This document shows positions 9,320-18,364 of a stretch of 64,000 nt of DNA, piece by piece. Both the position numbers and the translations under genes were made by a program. Under the pieces are notes generated by a model. It saw nothing but the letters and a program-made list of their open reading frames with translations. It was not told the origin of the DNA and did no database searches. Positions within the stretch are counted from its first letter, which is position 1; every line of letters begins with the position of its first letter. Source of the stretch: Bradyrhizobium sp. SZCCT0231 (GTDB lineage Bacteria; Pseudomonadota; Alphaproteobacteria; Rhizobiales; Xanthobacteraceae); the NCBI RefSeq assembly GCF_018130245.1, contig NZ_JAFCKP010000001.1, positions 744,001-808,000 on the forward strand. Reading direction: 5' to 3'.

Positions 9320-10966
9320 ATGCCGCGAGCGTATATCGGCGTCGACGTGGGGACCACGAGCACGCGGGCAGGGGTGTTTGACGAGGCCGGTACTTTGCTC
9401 GCCACGGCCAAACATCCGATCCGGATCTGGTACGAGGCCGGTGACATCGTCGAGCAGTCCTCGCAGGACATCTGGGAGGCCTGCGTCAAATCGGTGCGCG
9501 CGGCGATGGCGGAAGCAGCGATTGCGCCGGGCAGCATCGGCGGCATTGGTTTTGACGCCACCTGTTCCCTTGTGCTGCTTGATCCGCGGGGCGAGCCGCT
9601 CACCGTCAGCGCGTCCGGCGAGGCGCAGCGCAACGTCATCGTCTGGATGGACCACCGCGCCACGGCCGAGGCGCGGCTGATCAACGAGACCGAGGATGCC
9701 GTGCTGCGCTATGTCGGCGGCGCGATCTCACCGGAGATGGAGATGCCGAAGCTGCTCTGGCTGAAGCGGCATCTGCGCGCGAGTTTCGACGCCGCGGGTC
9801 ACTTCTTCGATCTGGCCGACTATCTGACCTGGCGCGCGACCGGTTCGCTGCAGCGCTCGACCTGCACCGTCACCTGCAAGTGGAACTATCTCGCCCATGA
9901 CGGCGGCGGCTGGAGCGCGCCGTTCTTCAAGCGCATCGGCCTGTCCGACTTCGTCGCCGAAAAATACGCCCGCATCGGCACCGACATCGTTGCGCCGGGT
10001 ACGCCACTCGGCGCAGGTCTCACGCCGGTAGCCGCAGCCGAGCTCGGCCTGACCCTGGGCACCCCGGTCGGCGCCTCCCTGATCGACGCCCATGCCGGCG
10101 GCATCGGCGCGATCGGCGGGCGCGACGGGGCGGGCGGCGCGAGCGATGTCAGCGACCGTCTCGCCTACATCATGGGAACGTCGGCCTGCATCATGGCGAC
10201 GACGAAGGAGCCGTGCTTCGTGCCGGGCGTGTGGGGGCCTTATTACTCCGGCATGGTTCCGGAGTTCTGGCTCAACGAAGGCGGCCAGTCGGCGGCAGGC
10301 GCTGCAATCGATCATCTGCTCAAGTCGCATCCAGGCCACACTGATGCGAGCGCGGCGGCGCGCAGCGAGGGCCTCGACCTCATCGACTTCCTCGAGCGTC
10401 GTATCATCGCGCGCGCAGGCGATGCCAGCCGCGCGGCGCTGCTGGCGCGCGACGTCCACGTCCTGCCCGAATTCATCGGCAACCGCTCGCCTTATGCCGA
10501 CCCCGACACGCGCGCGGTGATCGCCGGCCTCGATCTCGACACCGACATCGCCTCGATGGAGCGGCTGTTCGTTGCCGGCCTCTGCGGTCTTGCCTACGGG
10601 CTCGCCGAGGTAATCGAGGCTTTTGCCGCTCATGGCGTGCGCTCGAACATCATGATCATGGGCGGCGGTGCCAGCCGCAGTCCTTTGGTGCGGCAGATCA
10701 TGGCGGATACCACCGGTCTCACGGTCGCGTTGCCGCAGACGAAGGAGCCGGTGCTGCTGGGCGCCGCGATGCTGGGCGCGGTGGCCGGCGGTGCCTATGC
10801 CACCATCGGCGAGACCATGGCCAAGATGTCGGCGCTGGGACGCAAGAGCGAGCCGACCGCGCCGGACATGGCCGCGTTTCACGCCCGCAAGCGCGAGGTC
10901 TACAAGCTTCTGCGCGAGGTCGATCGCGGCAGCCGCGCAGCGATGCGCAGCGTCGCGAGAGGTTGA
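9320..10966 (+). CDS. FGGY-family carbohydrate kinase, ribulokinase-like
   Basis: A 548-residue kinase. The N-terminal FGGY domain starts with the phosphate loop IGVDVGTTSTRAGVFD and includes VWMDHRA. The C-terminal domain includes LPEFIGNRSPYADP and the adenosine-binding IMGGGASRSPLVRQIMAD. Length and motifs fit the pentulose-kinase branch that includes D-ribulokinases, rather than glycerol kinase or xylulokinase (~480-500 residues). It would phosphorylate the ketose made by the preceding dehydrogenase, feeding the pentose phosphate pathway. A ggagcgac ribosome site precedes ATG 9320. The specific pentulose is inferred. Confidence 0.85.
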   Translation: MPRAYIGVDVGTTSTRAGVFDEAGTLLATAKHPIRIWYEAGDIVEQSSQDIWEACVKSVRAAMAEAAIAPGSIGGIGFDATCSLVLLDPRGEPLTVSASGEAQRNVIVWMDHRATAEARLINETEDAVLRYVGGAISPEMEMPKLLWLKRHLRASFDAAGHFFDLADYLTWRATGSLQRSTCTVTCKWNYLAHDGGGWSAPFFKRIGLSDFVAEKYARIGTDIVAPGTPLGAGLTPVAAAELGLTLGTPVGASLIDAHAGGIGAIGGRDGAGGASDVSDRLAYIMGTSACIMATTKEPCFVPGVWGPYYSGMVPEFWLNEGGQSAAGAAIDHLLKSHPGHTDASAAARSEGLDLIDFLERRIIARAGDASRAALLARDVHVLPEFIGNRSPYADPDTRAVIAGLDLDTDIASMERLFVAGLCGLAYGLAEVIEAFAAHGVRSNIMIMGGGASRSPLVRQIMADTTGLTVALPQTKEPVLLGAAMLGAVAGGAYATIGETMAKMSALGRKSEPTAPDMAAFHARKREVYKLLREVDRGSRAAMRSVARG

Positions 10967-10971
10967 AAGCC

Positions 10972-11907
10972 ATGCTGATTGCCTGCGGCGATGCGCTGAT
11001 CGATTTCGTGCCGACGCGAAACACGGAAGGGCGCGAGGCGGTGATGCCCGCGGTCGGCGGCTCCTGCCTGAACGTCGCGATCGGCATGGCGCGGCTGGGC
11101 GCGCCGACCGGGTTCGTCGGCGGCATCTCGACCGACCTGTTCGGGCGGATGATCGCCGACCACGCAAGCGCCTCGAATGTCGCGCTCGATCTCGCCACTC
11201 GCAGCGACCACCAGACCACGCTCGCCTTCGTCCGCATCGTCGCGGGCGAGTCGCATTACGCGTTCTACGATGCCGAGACCGCGACGCGGAACTGGACTTA
11301 CCGGCGCGGGACAATTCCGTTCGATACGGTCGAGGCCGTCCATGTCGGCTCGACCACGCTCGTCAACGACCACGGCGCGGCCGAGGCCAAGGCGCTGATC
11401 GCAGACGCGCGGGCGTCATCCACGATCTCCTTCGATCCGAACTGTCGACCGAACCTCGTCAAGGACAAGCCGGCCTATCTCGCCCGCATGGCCGAGTTCG
11501 CGGGAAGCGCCGATCTCATCAAGATGTCGGACGTCGACTTCGCCTATCTCTTCGGCGACGAGCCGCATCACCAGCGCGCGAGCACGCTGCTCGCGCGGGG
11601 CGCGGGCCTCGTCGTCGTCACCCGGGGCAATCATGGCGCCGTCGCGTGGCACGCGGGGGCAGGGCAGATCGAAGTCGCCGCGCCCAAGGTCGAGGTGGCC
11701 GACACCATCGGCGCAGGCGACAGCTTTCAGGCGGCGCTGCTGTTCGCTCTGCACCAGCAGGGACGCATCGCCCGACCGCGATTGAAGGACATCGGCGCGG
11801 ACGAACTCCGCCGCGCACTGTCCTTTGCCGCCAATTGCGCCGGGCTGACCTGCACCCGTCCGGGCGCCGATCCGCCCCGGAGCCATGAGATCGGCTGGAG
11901 CTGGTAG
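10972..11907 (+). CDS. PfkB-family sugar kinase (fructokinase-like)
   Basis: A 311-residue ribokinase-fold kinase. It begins with a typical PfkB start (MLIACGDALIDFVPT), has the substrate-binding VGGSCLNVAIGMARLG and ends with the signature DTIGAGDSFQAAL, whose Asp is the catalytic base. The ATG at 10972 is five bases after the FGGY kinase stop, with agaggttgaa as a modest ribosome site. A fructokinase in a polyol locus would act on fructose formed from mannitol or sorbitol; two kinases together suggest the locus handles more than one polyol. It is the last gene of the operon and converges on the LysR gene seven bases away, with no room for a separate terminator. Confidence 0.87.
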   Translation: MLIACGDALIDFVPTRNTEGREAVMPAVGGSCLNVAIGMARLGAPTGFVGGISTDLFGRMIADHASASNVALDLATRSDHQTTLAFVRIVAGESHYAFYDAETATRNWTYRRGTIPFDTVEAVHVGSTTLVNDHGAAEAKALIADARASSTISFDPNCRPNLVKDKPAYLARMAEFAGSADLIKMSDVDFAYLFGDEPHHQRASTLLARGAGLVVVTRGNHGAVAWHAGAGQIEVAAPKVEVADTIGAGDSFQAALLFALHQQGRIARPRLKDIGADELRRALSFAANCAGLTCTRPGADPPRSHEIGWSW

Positions 11908-11913
11908 TCCACG

Positions 11914-12801
11914 TCACATCCGCGCGACGGCCTTTTCGGCGCATTTGAGGAAGGTTCCGATCAGCGGACTTTGGGAGTCCCGCCGCCAACAGACTGCGAT
12001 GTCGAGGGAGTCGGTGACGTCACGCAGGGGTCTGAACACGACTCCGCGCGGCGCGCCGAGCTGTGCGCAGGCCGGCAGGATGGCGAGACCTTCGCCGGCC
12101 AGAACCAGGCTCATCGCCGAATGCACCGTCTCCACCCGGCTGGCGATCGGCATCACCACCTGGTGCCGACGCAACAAGGGGACGACCGCGGAGGAGGCGG
12201 GCCCATGGTCCGGATGCGGGAGTGCGATCAGCGGACGGCCCTGCAGCCGGGCCATCGGCACGGAGCTCAAGCGGGCGAGTGGCGAGCGGATCGGCATGGC
12301 CAGCATGAAAGGCTGTGCACCGATCTTTGCCACCTGTATCTCGGGATGATTGATTGCAGGCATGCACAGCGCGACCGTGACGCTGCGGTCGAGCACGCGG
12401 GCCTCGCGCGTCGAGGCGCTGAGCTCGGCGAAGCCGAGGTCGACGCCGGGAACCGCGCGGCGCAGTTCGGGGATGAGCCGCGGCAGCATCGCATTCGCCA
12501 GCACGAACATGTAACCCACCGACAGCCGGCCGCGCCGTCCCGAAGCAACCGCGCGCGCGGCTTCGGCGCCGTCGGCCGCCAGCGCCAGCGCTTCGCTGGC
12601 GCGCGCCAGCAACGCCTGGCCCGCCTCGGTCAGATCCATGCCACGGGTGCCGCGGCGGAACAGCGGCGCGCCGATCTCGGCCTCGAGCTTGCGGATCTGG
12701 ACCGAGAGCGGCGGCTGCGCCATCCGGAGCCGCTCGGCGGCCTTGCCGATGCTGCGCGCCTCGGCGACGGCGACGAAATAGCGGAGCCGGCGAAGATCCA
12801 T
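11914..12801 (-). CDS. LysR-family transcriptional regulator
   Basis: A 295-residue LysR protein. The N-terminal winged HTH reads MDLRRLRYFVAVAEARSIGK, then AAERLRMAQPPLSVQIRKLE. The C-terminal periplasmic-binding-like effector domain covers residues ~90-290. I chose the ATG at 12801 because MDLRRLRYF is the canonical LysR start and because an ATAC-N7-GTAT site covers the alternative ATG at 12807. Neither start has a clear ribosome site. The gene is divergent from an amidase and its oligopeptide importer, the normal arrangement for a LysR activator and its target. The effector is unknown. Its 3' end nearly meets the 3' end of the PfkB kinase gene. Confidence 0.88.
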   Translation of the reverse strand: MDLRRLRYFVAVAEARSIGKAAERLRMAQPPLSVQIRKLEAEIGAPLFRRGTRGMDLTEAGQALLARASEALALAADGAEAARAVASGRRGRLSVGYMFVLANAMLPRLIPELRRAVPGVDLGFAELSASTREARVLDRSVTVALCMPAINHPEIQVAKIGAQPFMLAMPIRSPLARLSSVPMARLQGRPLIALPHPDHGPASSAVVPLLRRHQVVMPIASRVETVHSAMSLVLAGEGLAILPACAQLGAPRGVVFRPLRDVTDSLDIAVCWRRDSQSPLIGTFLKCAEKAVARM

Positions 12802-12805
12802 TGGC

Positions 12806-12820
12806 ATACCGAGAGCGTAT
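12806..12820. promoter_or_regulatory. ATAC-N7-GTAT LysR-type binding site
   Basis: The 15 bases read atac, seven bases, gtat: an exact match to the ATAC-N7-GTAT consensus (a T-N11-A motif) known from the BenM/CatM/CbbR group of LysR regulators. It touches the 5' end of the LysR gene and faces the divergent amidase, so it fits autorepression plus activation of the amidase operon. A second, weaker half site (cgtattgg, near 12838) lies further into the 120-base divergent gap. Confidence 0.55.
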
Positions 12821-12925
12821 GGGTTGGCGACAAAAATCGTATTGGACGGCGAGTTAACAAAACTGTCATTCTCGCTGTCAATGTCTTCGGGCCAATGGCG
12901 GCCCGCTTCGGAGCGTGATGTGACG

Positions 12926-14347
12926 ATGAACGGCGATCCCTGTCTCTTGTCCGCAACCGAGCTGCGCGGTCTCATCGCGGCAAAGCGGATTTCGCCAGTC
13001 GAGCTCACCCGCGCCGTGCTTGCCCGCGCCGAGGCGCTCCAGCCCGAATTGAATTGCTTCATCACTCTGTGCGGAGATGAGGCGATCGCAGCGGCACGCG
13101 AAGCCGAGCGCAAGGTGATGGCCGGCGAGCCGCTCGGCCTGCTGCACGGCATCCCCGTCACCGTCAAGGACATCGTCAACACCAAGGGCGTCAAGACCAC
13201 CTTTGGCGCCGTTCCCTACAAGGACAATGTGCCGAACGAGGATGCCGTCGCCGTCGCGCGGTTGCGCAGCGAAGGCGCGATCCTGATCGGCAAGACCACG
13301 ACGCCTGAGTTCGGCAGCAAGTGCCTCACCGATTCACCTTTGTTCGGCCGGACCCGCAATGCGTGGGACGCCTGCCGTTCCTCCGGCGGCTCCAGCGGCG
13401 GCGCGGCGGTGGCGGTGGCGAGCGGCATCGCGCCGCTCGCCATCGCGACAGACGGCGGCGGCTCGACGCGAATTCCGGCCGCCTGCAACGGCGTGGTCGG
13501 CCTGAAGCAGAGCAACGGCGTGATCCCGCACAGCCAGGCCCTCGACGTCTTCGGCAACCAGACCTATGTCACGCCGACCACGCGCACGGTCGCCGATACC
13601 GCGCTGATGATGCAGGCGATGGCTGGCGAGGACGCTTGCGATCCTTGGTCGATCGGCGTGCCCGTGCCCGACTTCATCGGCACCGCCGCCCCGCGCGGCG
13701 ATTTGCGCGGGCTGAGGATCCTGTACTGCCTGACGCCGCCGGGCCGTCCGGTCTCCGCCGAAGTCGCCGCCAATTTCAAGGCGAGCCTCGACCGGCTGGC
13801 CGGGTTAGGCGCCGAGCTCGAGGAATTCTCCGGCGATGGTTTCGACATCGAGCCGATCTGGCGTGCCATCAACCACACGGTCTGGCGCACGCGCTTTGCA
13901 AAACTCGCGGCCGAGCACGGGGACGAGCTGAGCGAGGCCTTCCTCAAGCAGCTCGCGCTCGCGACCGAGGTCACCGGCGTCGACTACCAGGAGGCGATGT
14001 TCGCGCGCACCGCGTTGTTCCGTCGCGTACAATCGATGCTTGCGCGCGGTCACTTCCTGGCGATGCCGACCCTGACGCGCACCGCGCTGCCAATCAAGCA
14101 GGACCTGTTCGGCAGCATCGAGATCGATGGTCGGCATTTCGACAGCGTCCGGCCGCACTGGTTCCCCTGGACCATGCCCTTCAACATGACCGGCCATCCC
14201 GCGATCAGCCTTCCCTCAGGCTTTGCCCGCGACGGCCTGCCGATCGGGCTTCAGCTCGTCGGCCGCTTCCGGGCGGACGCAGAATTGCTGCGCGTGAGCG
14301 CATTGTTCGAGGCTTCAAGCGATCTTCTGTCCCGCTGGCCGGCTTGA
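12926..14347 (+). CDS. Amidase-signature family hydrolase (AtzF/GatA-like amidase)
   Basis: A 473-residue amidase-signature enzyme. The catalytic Lys is in VTVKDIVNTKG; the Ser-cis-Ser part of the triad is in RSSGGSSGGAAVAVASG and TDGGGSTRIPAACNGVVGLK. The domain fills the whole protein, as in stand-alone amidases; no GatB/C partners are nearby, so this is not the tRNA amidotransferase. I placed the start at ATG 12926 (MNGDPCLLSATELRGLI); the frame stays open upstream through low-complexity sequence. It is the first gene downstream of the divergent LysR gene and is followed by an oligopeptide-type ABC importer, so the importer probably delivers its amide substrate. Substrate unknown. Confidence 0.88.
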   Translation: MNGDPCLLSATELRGLIAAKRISPVELTRAVLARAEALQPELNCFITLCGDEAIAAAREAERKVMAGEPLGLLHGIPVTVKDIVNTKGVKTTFGAVPYKDNVPNEDAVAVARLRSEGAILIGKTTTPEFGSKCLTDSPLFGRTRNAWDACRSSGGSSGGAAVAVASGIAPLAIATDGGGSTRIPAACNGVVGLKQSNGVIPHSQALDVFGNQTYVTPTTRTVADTALMMQAMAGEDACDPWSIGVPVPDFIGTAAPRGDLRGLRILYCLTPPGRPVSAEVAANFKASLDRLAGLGAELEEFSGDGFDIEPIWRAINHTVWRTRFAKLAAEHGDELSEAFLKQLALATEVTGVDYQEAMFARTALFRRVQSMLARGHFLAMPTLTRTALPIKQDLFGSIEIDGRHFDSVRPHWFPWTMPFNMTGHPAISLPSGFARDGLPIGLQLVGRFRADAELLRVSALFEASSDLLSRWPA

Positions 14348-14446
14348 GGAGATGGGCATGCAGCACAGGGCTTGGGTGCAAAGGACTTGCCTCCGGCGTC
14401 CGGACATGTTGATCGTGCCGCGGGTAAGCCCTGAAGCCGAGCGCGC

Positions 14447-15397
14447 ATGAGCGTCTTTGTCCTCCGACGACTGTTGACCTTGCTGGCGACGCTGGTCGGC
14501 GCGTCGCTGATCATCTTCCTGGTGCTCGACGCGCTGCCCGGCAATGCCGCGCAGATGCTGATGGGCGCCGACGCCTCGCCGGACGCGGTCCGCGCGCTCA
14601 CCGCCAAGCTCGGGCTCGACCAGCCGCTGGCCGTTCGCTACCTGCAATGGATCAAGGGCCTCGCCGTCGGCGATCTCGGCAACTCCTATGTCTACGGCAC
14701 CCCGGTGGCCAGCCTGATCGCGGAGCGGCTGGTGCTCACCATTCCGCTCGCGATCATGGCGATGACGATCACGGTGACGCTGGCGCTCTCGGCCGGCATC
14801 TACACCGCCGCCAACCACAACAAGCTCGGCGATGTCGGTGTGATGTCGCTGACCCAGGTCGGCATCGCGCTGCCGAACTTCTGGTTCGCGATCCTCCTGG
14901 TGCTGCTGTTCGCGGTGCGGCTGCAATGGCTCTCGGCGGGCGGCTTTGGCGGCTGGGAGGACGGCATCTGGCCAGCGATCAAGTCACTGCTGCTGCCGGC
15001 GATCTCGCTTGCCGTGGTGCAGGCCGCGATCCTTGCGCGCGTCACGCGATCGGCCGTGCTCGAAGTGCTGCGCGAAGACTTCGTCCGCACCGCACGCGCA
15101 AAAGGCCTCGGTAAGCGCGAGGTTCTGTGGAGCCATGTGCTGCGCAACGCCATGATCCCCGTGATGACGGTGATGGGGCTGCAATTCGCCAATCTGCTCG
15201 CCGGCACCATCGTGATCGAGAACGTGTTCTACCTGCCCGGCCTCGGCCGCCTGATCTTCCAGTCGATCGCCAACCGCGACCTGATCGTGGTGCGGAACTG
15301 CGTGATGCTGCTCGCTGCCATGGTCGTCATCGTCAACTTCGTGGTCGATGTGCTCTACGCCATCATCGATCCCCGCATCAAGGTTCACGACCTGTGA
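14447..15397 (+). CDS. DppB/GsiC-type ABC transporter permease
   Basis: A 316-residue permease of the dipeptide/oligopeptide family. A first span (RLLTLLATLVGASLIIFLVL) is followed by the family-specific periplasmic segment with GNAAQMLMG, then five more spans. The EAA loop reads VRTARAKGLGKREVLWSHVL, and the C-terminal DVLYAIIDPRIK is typical of DppB. The ATG at 14447 follows the amidase by ~100 bases that hold no gene. It overlaps the second permease by four bases (GTGA), so the two are translationally coupled. Confidence 0.9.
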   Translation: MSVFVLRRLLTLLATLVGASLIIFLVLDALPGNAAQMLMGADASPDAVRALTAKLGLDQPLAVRYLQWIKGLAVGDLGNSYVYGTPVASLIAERLVLTIPLAIMAMTITVTLALSAGIYTAANHNKLGDVGVMSLTQVGIALPNFWFAILLVLLFAVRLQWLSAGGFGGWEDGIWPAIKSLLLPAISLAVVQAAILARVTRSAVLEVLREDFVRTARAKGLGKREVLWSHVLRNAMIPVMTVMGLQFANLLAGTIVIENVFYLPGLGRLIFQSIANRDLIVVRNCVMLLAAMVVIVNFVVDVLYAIIDPRIKVHDL

Positions 15398-16290
15398 GTG
15401 ATCCGCTCGCCACCGCAGTTGGATTGCCGACAGCCGTCGCGCCGGCGCGCCCCGCCACGGGCTTTTGGCGGAGGGCGCTGCGGCATCGCAGCTTCGTGCT
15501 CGGTGGCGTGTTGGTGCTTGCCGTGATCGGTTCTGCGCTGCTCTCCCTGGTCTGGACGCCGTGGTCGCCGTACGAGATCGACATCGCCTCGAAGCTCAGG
15601 CCGCCCTCGGCATCGCATTGGCTCGGCACCGATTCCTTCGGCCGCGACATCGTCTCGCTGCTGCTCGCCGGCGCCCGCTCGACCATCATGGTGGGTGTCA
15701 TCGCCGTCAGCATCGGTCTCACCTTCGGCGTCACGCTGGGCCTGATCGCCTCGGCCCGGCGCGGCTGGACGGAGGAGATCATCATGCGCTTTTCCGACTT
15801 CACCTTCGCCTTTCCGGCGGTGCTCTCCGCGATCATGCTCGCGGCGGCGGTGGGGCCGGGCATGGTGACATCGATCGTCGCGATCGGCATCTTCCAGATC
15901 CCGACGCTGACCCGGCTGACGCGCGGCTCGGCCAACGCGATCTGGGCCCGCGAATTCGTGCTAGCCGCGCGCGCCGCGGGCAAGGGGCGCTTCCGCATCA
16001 CCATCGAGCACGTGCTGCCGAATATCCTGTCGATCCTGATCGTACAGGTCACGATCCAGTTCGCGCTGGCCATTCTCGCCGAAGCCGCGCTGTCCTATCT
16101 CGGTCTCGGCACGCAACCGCCGCAGCCGTCCTGGGGACGGATGCTGAACGACGCGCAGACGCTGCTGTTCCAGTCGCCGATGCTCGCGGTCTATCCGGGC
16201 GCGGCGATTGCCGTCGCGGTGCTCGGCCTCAATCTCCTTGGCGACGGATTGCGCGACCTGCTCGATCCCAGACTGGCGCGGGAGCGATGA
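15394..16290 (+). CDS. DppC/GsiD-type ABC transporter permease
   Basis: A 298-residue partner permease. The N-terminal cytoplasmic extension ends at WRRALRHRSFVLGGVLVLAV, the first span. HWLGTDSFGRDIVSLLLAGA is the DppC hallmark, and the EAA loop is VLAARAAGKGRFRITIEHVL. It ends LNLLGDGLRDLLDPRLARER, the standard DppC ending. The GTG at 15394 overlaps the stop of the first permease. The frame is open further upstream but that stretch is the shadow of the preceding gene. Confidence 0.9.
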   Translation: MSDPLATAVGLPTAVAPARPATGFWRRALRHRSFVLGGVLVLAVIGSALLSLVWTPWSPYEIDIASKLRPPSASHWLGTDSFGRDIVSLLLAGARSTIMVGVIAVSIGLTFGVTLGLIASARRGWTEEIIMRFSDFTFAFPAVLSAIMLAAAVGPGMVTSIVAIGIFQIPTLTRLTRGSANAIWAREFVLAARAAGKGRFRITIEHVLPNILSILIVQVTIQFALAILAEAALSYLGLGTQPPQPSWGRMLNDAQTLLFQSPMLAVYPGAAIAVAVLGLNLLGDGLRDLLDPRLARER

Positions 16291-17306
16291 TGATGGGCGA
16301 GCGCTCCACCATGCCGCTGATCGCAGTCGAAAATCTCGGCGTCCGCCTCAACACCAGCCGCGGGCCGGCGCAGGCGGTGCGCGGCGTTAGCTTCTCCCTC
16401 AAGCGCGGCGAGACGCTCGGGCTCGTCGGTGAATCCGGTTGCGGCAAGTCGGTCACGGCGATGTCGCTGATGGGCCTTTTGCCTGACAGCGCGGTCGTCA
16501 CCGGCAGCATCAAGCTCGACGGCGCCGAGCTCGCCGGGCTGCCGGATGCCGATTACTGCCGCCTGCGCGGCAACCGCGTCAGCATGATCTTCCAGGAGCC
16601 GATGACCGCGCTCAATCCGATGCACACGATCGGCAACCAGGTCGCCGAGCCGCTGCGCCGGCACAAGAAATACTCAGTGGCGCAGGCGCGGCGCGAGACC
16701 ATCGCCTTGCTCGACCGCGTCGGGTTGCCCGATCCGGCGCGTCGCGTCGATGCCTATCCGCACCAGTTCTCCGGCGGCCAGCGCCAGCGCATCACCATCG
16801 CGATGGCGCTCGCCTGCGAGCCGGATCTGTTGATCGCGGACGAGCCGACCACCGCGCTCGACGTCACCATCCAGGGCCAGATCCTCGACCTCATCGCCGA
16901 TCTCGTCGAGGAGCGCGGCATGTCGATGATCCTGATCTCGCACGATCTCGGCGTCATCGCCGAGAACGTGCAGCGCATGATGGTGATGTATGGCGGCACC
17001 GTGGTCGAGAGCGGGCCGACCGACGAGGTGTTCCGCCGCATGGGCCATCCCTACACGCAGGGCCTGTTCCGCGCCCGGCCGAAGCTCGGCGCGCGCAAGG
17101 GGACGCGGCTGAAGACGATCTCGGGCACGGTGCCGGAGCTTGCCGATCTGCCGTCCGGCTGCACCTTCTCCGATCGGTGTCCGCTCGTGATCGATCAATG
17201 TCGCGCCGTGCTTCCGCCGATGGTGGATGTCGGCCCGGGCCACCTCGTGCGCTGCATCCGAACGGATGTCTCCATGGCCGAGCGCGTCGGAGCGCTGACC
17301 GCATGA
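16287..17306 (+). CDS. DppD-type ABC transporter ATP-binding protein
   Basis: A 339-residue ATPase. Walker A is GESGCGKSVT, the Q-loop FQEPMTALNPMHTIG, the signature FSGGQRQRIT, Walker B LLIADEPTTALD and the switch His in ISHDLGVIA. The C-terminal oligopeptide-transporter region has the Cys cluster CTFSDRCPLVIDQC that binds an iron-sulfur cluster in DppD/OppD proteins. Three consecutive ATG codons (16287, 16290, 16293) follow gggag; the third has the best spacing, and the first overlaps the permease stop. It works with the second ATPase that follows. Confidence 0.9.
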   Translation: MMMGERSTMPLIAVENLGVRLNTSRGPAQAVRGVSFSLKRGETLGLVGESGCGKSVTAMSLMGLLPDSAVVTGSIKLDGAELAGLPDADYCRLRGNRVSMIFQEPMTALNPMHTIGNQVAEPLRRHKKYSVAQARRETIALLDRVGLPDPARRVDAYPHQFSGGQRQRITIAMALACEPDLLIADEPTTALDVTIQGQILDLIADLVEERGMSMILISHDLGVIAENVQRMMVMYGGTVVESGPTDEVFRRMGHPYTQGLFRARPKLGARKGTRLKTISGTVPELADLPSGCTFSDRCPLVIDQCRAVLPPMVDVGPGHLVRCIRTDVSMAERVGALTA

Positions 17307-18307
17307 CCGCCGCGCCTCTCCTCGACGTCAAGGATCTCGAGCAGCGCTATATGCTGCCGCGCGAAAGCCTGTTCCGTCCGCCCGGGCAGGTGCGCGCGCT
17401 CAACGGCGTCAGTGTGCAGGTCCAGGCCGGCAAGAGCCTCGGCATCGTCGGCGAGTCGGGCTCGGGCAAGTCGACCTTCGCGCGGGTCGTGATGGCGCTG
17501 GAGCGGCCGACCTCGGGGCAGGTCGCACTGCTCGGCCGCGATCTCAATCGCCTCCCGGCCGACGAGCTGCGCCGCGCCCGTCGCGATTTCCAGATGGTGT
17601 TCCAGGACCCCTATGGCTCACTCGACCCGCGCCAGACCATCGCGCGGATCGTCGCCGAGCCGCTGACCGTGCTGGAAGGCGCTGACCGCACCACCTTCCG
17701 CGACCGCGTCGCCGCGGTGTTGCACCAGGTCGGCCTGCGCGATGCCGACATGGACAAATATCCGCACGAATTCTCCGGTGGCCAGCGCCAGCGCATCGCG
17801 ATTGCGCGCGCGCTGATCACCCAACCAAAACTGATCGTCGCCGACGAGCCGGTCTCCGCGCTCGACGTCTCCGTGCAGGCGCAGGTGCTGAACCTGATGC
17901 AGGACCTCCAGGAGCAGTTCGGCCTCAGCTACATCCTGATCAGCCACGACCTCGCCGTCGTCGACTATCTCTGCGACGAGGTCGTGGTGATGTATCTCGG
18001 CCGCATCGTCGAGCAGGCCCGGCCAGAGGATCTGTTCGAGCGCTGCGCCCATCCCTACACGCGGGCGCTGCTGGATGCCGTGCCGCGGGCGCGCGCAGGC
18101 GGCGGCCGGCGGCGGCGCGGGGCCCAGGCCATCGCCTCGCAATCGGCGGCGGCGACCGGATGTCCCTATGCCGCGCGCTGCCCGCTTGCCGACCAGCATT
18201 GCCGCGAGGCGTTGCCTGAGTTACGCAAGATGGGCGAGGGGCACCTTGCCGCCTGCCACAAGGCCGAGGCCGTGATGGCATTGCCGCAGACGGTGATGGA
18301 AGGTTAG
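17303..18307 (+). CDS. DppF-type ABC transporter ATP-binding protein
   Basis: A 334-residue ATPase. Walker A is GESGSGKSTF, the Q-loop FQDPYGSLDPRQTI, the signature FSGGQRQRIA, Walker B LIVADEPVSALD and the switch His in ISHDLAVV. A C-terminal Cys cluster (GCPYAARCPLADQHC) follows an Arg/Gly-rich linker (GGGRRRRG). The ATG at 17303 overlaps the stop of the previous ATPase (ATGA). Together the two ATPases and two permeases form a complete peptide-type import engine. Confidence 0.9.
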   Translation: MTAAPLLDVKDLEQRYMLPRESLFRPPGQVRALNGVSVQVQAGKSLGIVGESGSGKSTFARVVMALERPTSGQVALLGRDLNRLPADELRRARRDFQMVFQDPYGSLDPRQTIARIVAEPLTVLEGADRTTFRDRVAAVLHQVGLRDADMDKYPHEFSGGQRQRIAIARALITQPKLIVADEPVSALDVSVQAQVLNLMQDLQEQFGLSYILISHDLAVVDYLCDEVVVMYLGRIVEQARPEDLFERCAHPYTRALLDAVPRARAGGGRRRRGAQAIASQSAAATGCPYAARCPLADQHCREALPELRKMGEGHLAACHKAEAVMALPQTVMEG

Positions 18308-18364
18308 TGTCCGGACCAGGATTGGCGTTAAGCTGAAGACAACAGCAGGCCGGGGAGTTACGAG

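Noticed and set aside
14348-14446. Small gene between the amidase and the first peptide-type permease
   Set aside because: Only 99 bases, with a ribosome-site-like string but no frame of useful length beyond short shadows.
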